From: Azoarcus sp. Aa7
Lineage (GTDB): Bacteria; Pseudomonadota; Gammaproteobacteria; Burkholderiales; Rhodocyclaceae
NCBI RefSeq assembly: GCF_014822185.1
Contig: NZ_QVLR01000034.1
Span: 1-60,192, forward strand
DNA: 60,192 nucleotides
Reading direction: 5' to 3'
Part shown: positions 60,102 to 60,192 of the stretch, one piece after another
Position numbering within the stretch: the stretch's first letter is position 1
Layout of the letters: the number at the start of each line of letters is the position of its first letter
Translations under genes and position numbers: made by a program
The notes under the pieces: generated by a model
Database searches by the model: none
Told to the model about the DNA's origin: nothing
The model's input: the letters and a program-made list of their open reading frames with translations, nothing else

Positions 60102-60192
60102 CTACGCTGTGATCAGATGCTCAGCCTTGAGATTCCAGGGCAGGAGGGCCTCGAAGTGTTCGACGGTGGTCGCGGTAGGCAGCGCCCGCAGC
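60102..60192 (-). CDS. IS66-family transposase, C-terminal end (rest beyond the window)
   Basis: The minus strand from the window edge reads LRALPTATTVEHFEALLPWN LKAEHLITA and stops. LPxATTVxxxEALLPWN is the C-terminal signature of IS66 TnpC transposases. The gene is cut by the window; whether it is complete cannot be seen. Confidence 0.65.
   Translation of the reverse strand, partial: LRALPTATTVEHFEALLPWNLKAEHLITA

Overview
The window looks like part of a betaproteobacterial chromosome of the Azoarcus/Aromatoleum/Thauera kind (Rhodocyclaceae). This is inferred from high GC, long overlapping operons and the gene content: a molybdenum hydrocarbon dehydrogenase of the ethylbenzene-dehydrogenase type, CoA-ester catabolism, NorE/NorF-like proteins and an FNR-type box. 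No rRNA or intact tRNA gene was seen.

Layout. 1-2.5 kb: the 3' end of a PhoD-type phosphatase, a broken GFA gene and two small hypothetical genes. 2.8-9.4 kb (minus): a gamma-beta-alpha-chaperone operon for a periplasmic type II DMSO-reductase-family dehydrogenase, followed by an FAD amine-oxidase-fold protein. It is divergent from a large MalT/AlkS-like LuxR regulator (9.66-12.4 kb), with an FNR/Dnr-like palindrome between them. 12.5-18.1 kb (plus): a GAF-GGDEF-EAL protein, a MarR regulator, a three-gene membrane operon (unknown 255-aa protein, NorE-like, NorF-like) and a cystathionine-gamma-synthase-family enzyme. 18.2-21.9 kb: an SDR / old yellow enzyme / quinone reductase operon with a divergent TetR gene and two operator palindromes. 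22-23.3 kb: a glycine-zipper protein and a RelE-Phd type toxin-antitoxin pair.

23.4-32.6 kb (minus): operon A, DUF1302 barrel - DUF1329 - YCF48 propeller - RND/MMPL transporter - ferredoxin reductase - alcohol dehydrogenase. 32.8-36.4 kb (minus): a TetR regulator and a 918-aa PEP-synthase/rifampin-phosphotransferase-like protein. 36.8-38.2 kb (plus): an aldehyde dehydrogenase. 38.4-39.7 kb: a RAYT transposase between two inverted REP pairs, beside a collapsed second norEF. 39.7-53.7 kb (minus): operon B, MaoC - CitE-like lyase - acyl-CoA dehydrogenase - a second DUF1302/DUF1329/YCF48/RND set - acetoacetyl-CoA synthetase - enoyl-CoA hydratase - acyl-CoA ligase. An AveC-family membrane protein lies just upstream. 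55.3-60.2 kb: a mosaic of mobile and defence remnants (truncated IS21, a hypothetical gene, a tRNA-Ser-like 3' fragment, a broken fic gene, HipBA, an orphan HipB-like antitoxin and an IS66 transposase end).

How it may work together (inference): a hydrophobic hydrocarbon or terpenoid crosses the outer membrane through the DUF1302/DUF1329/YCF48/RND set and is hydroxylated anaerobically by the Mo enzyme or oxidised through other routes. Alcohol and aldehyde dehydrogenases then make the acid, CoA ligases activate it, and beta-oxidation plus a CitE-type lyase break it down. The duplicated four-protein set is the best candidate for an under-described system. The substrate cannot be read from sequence alone.
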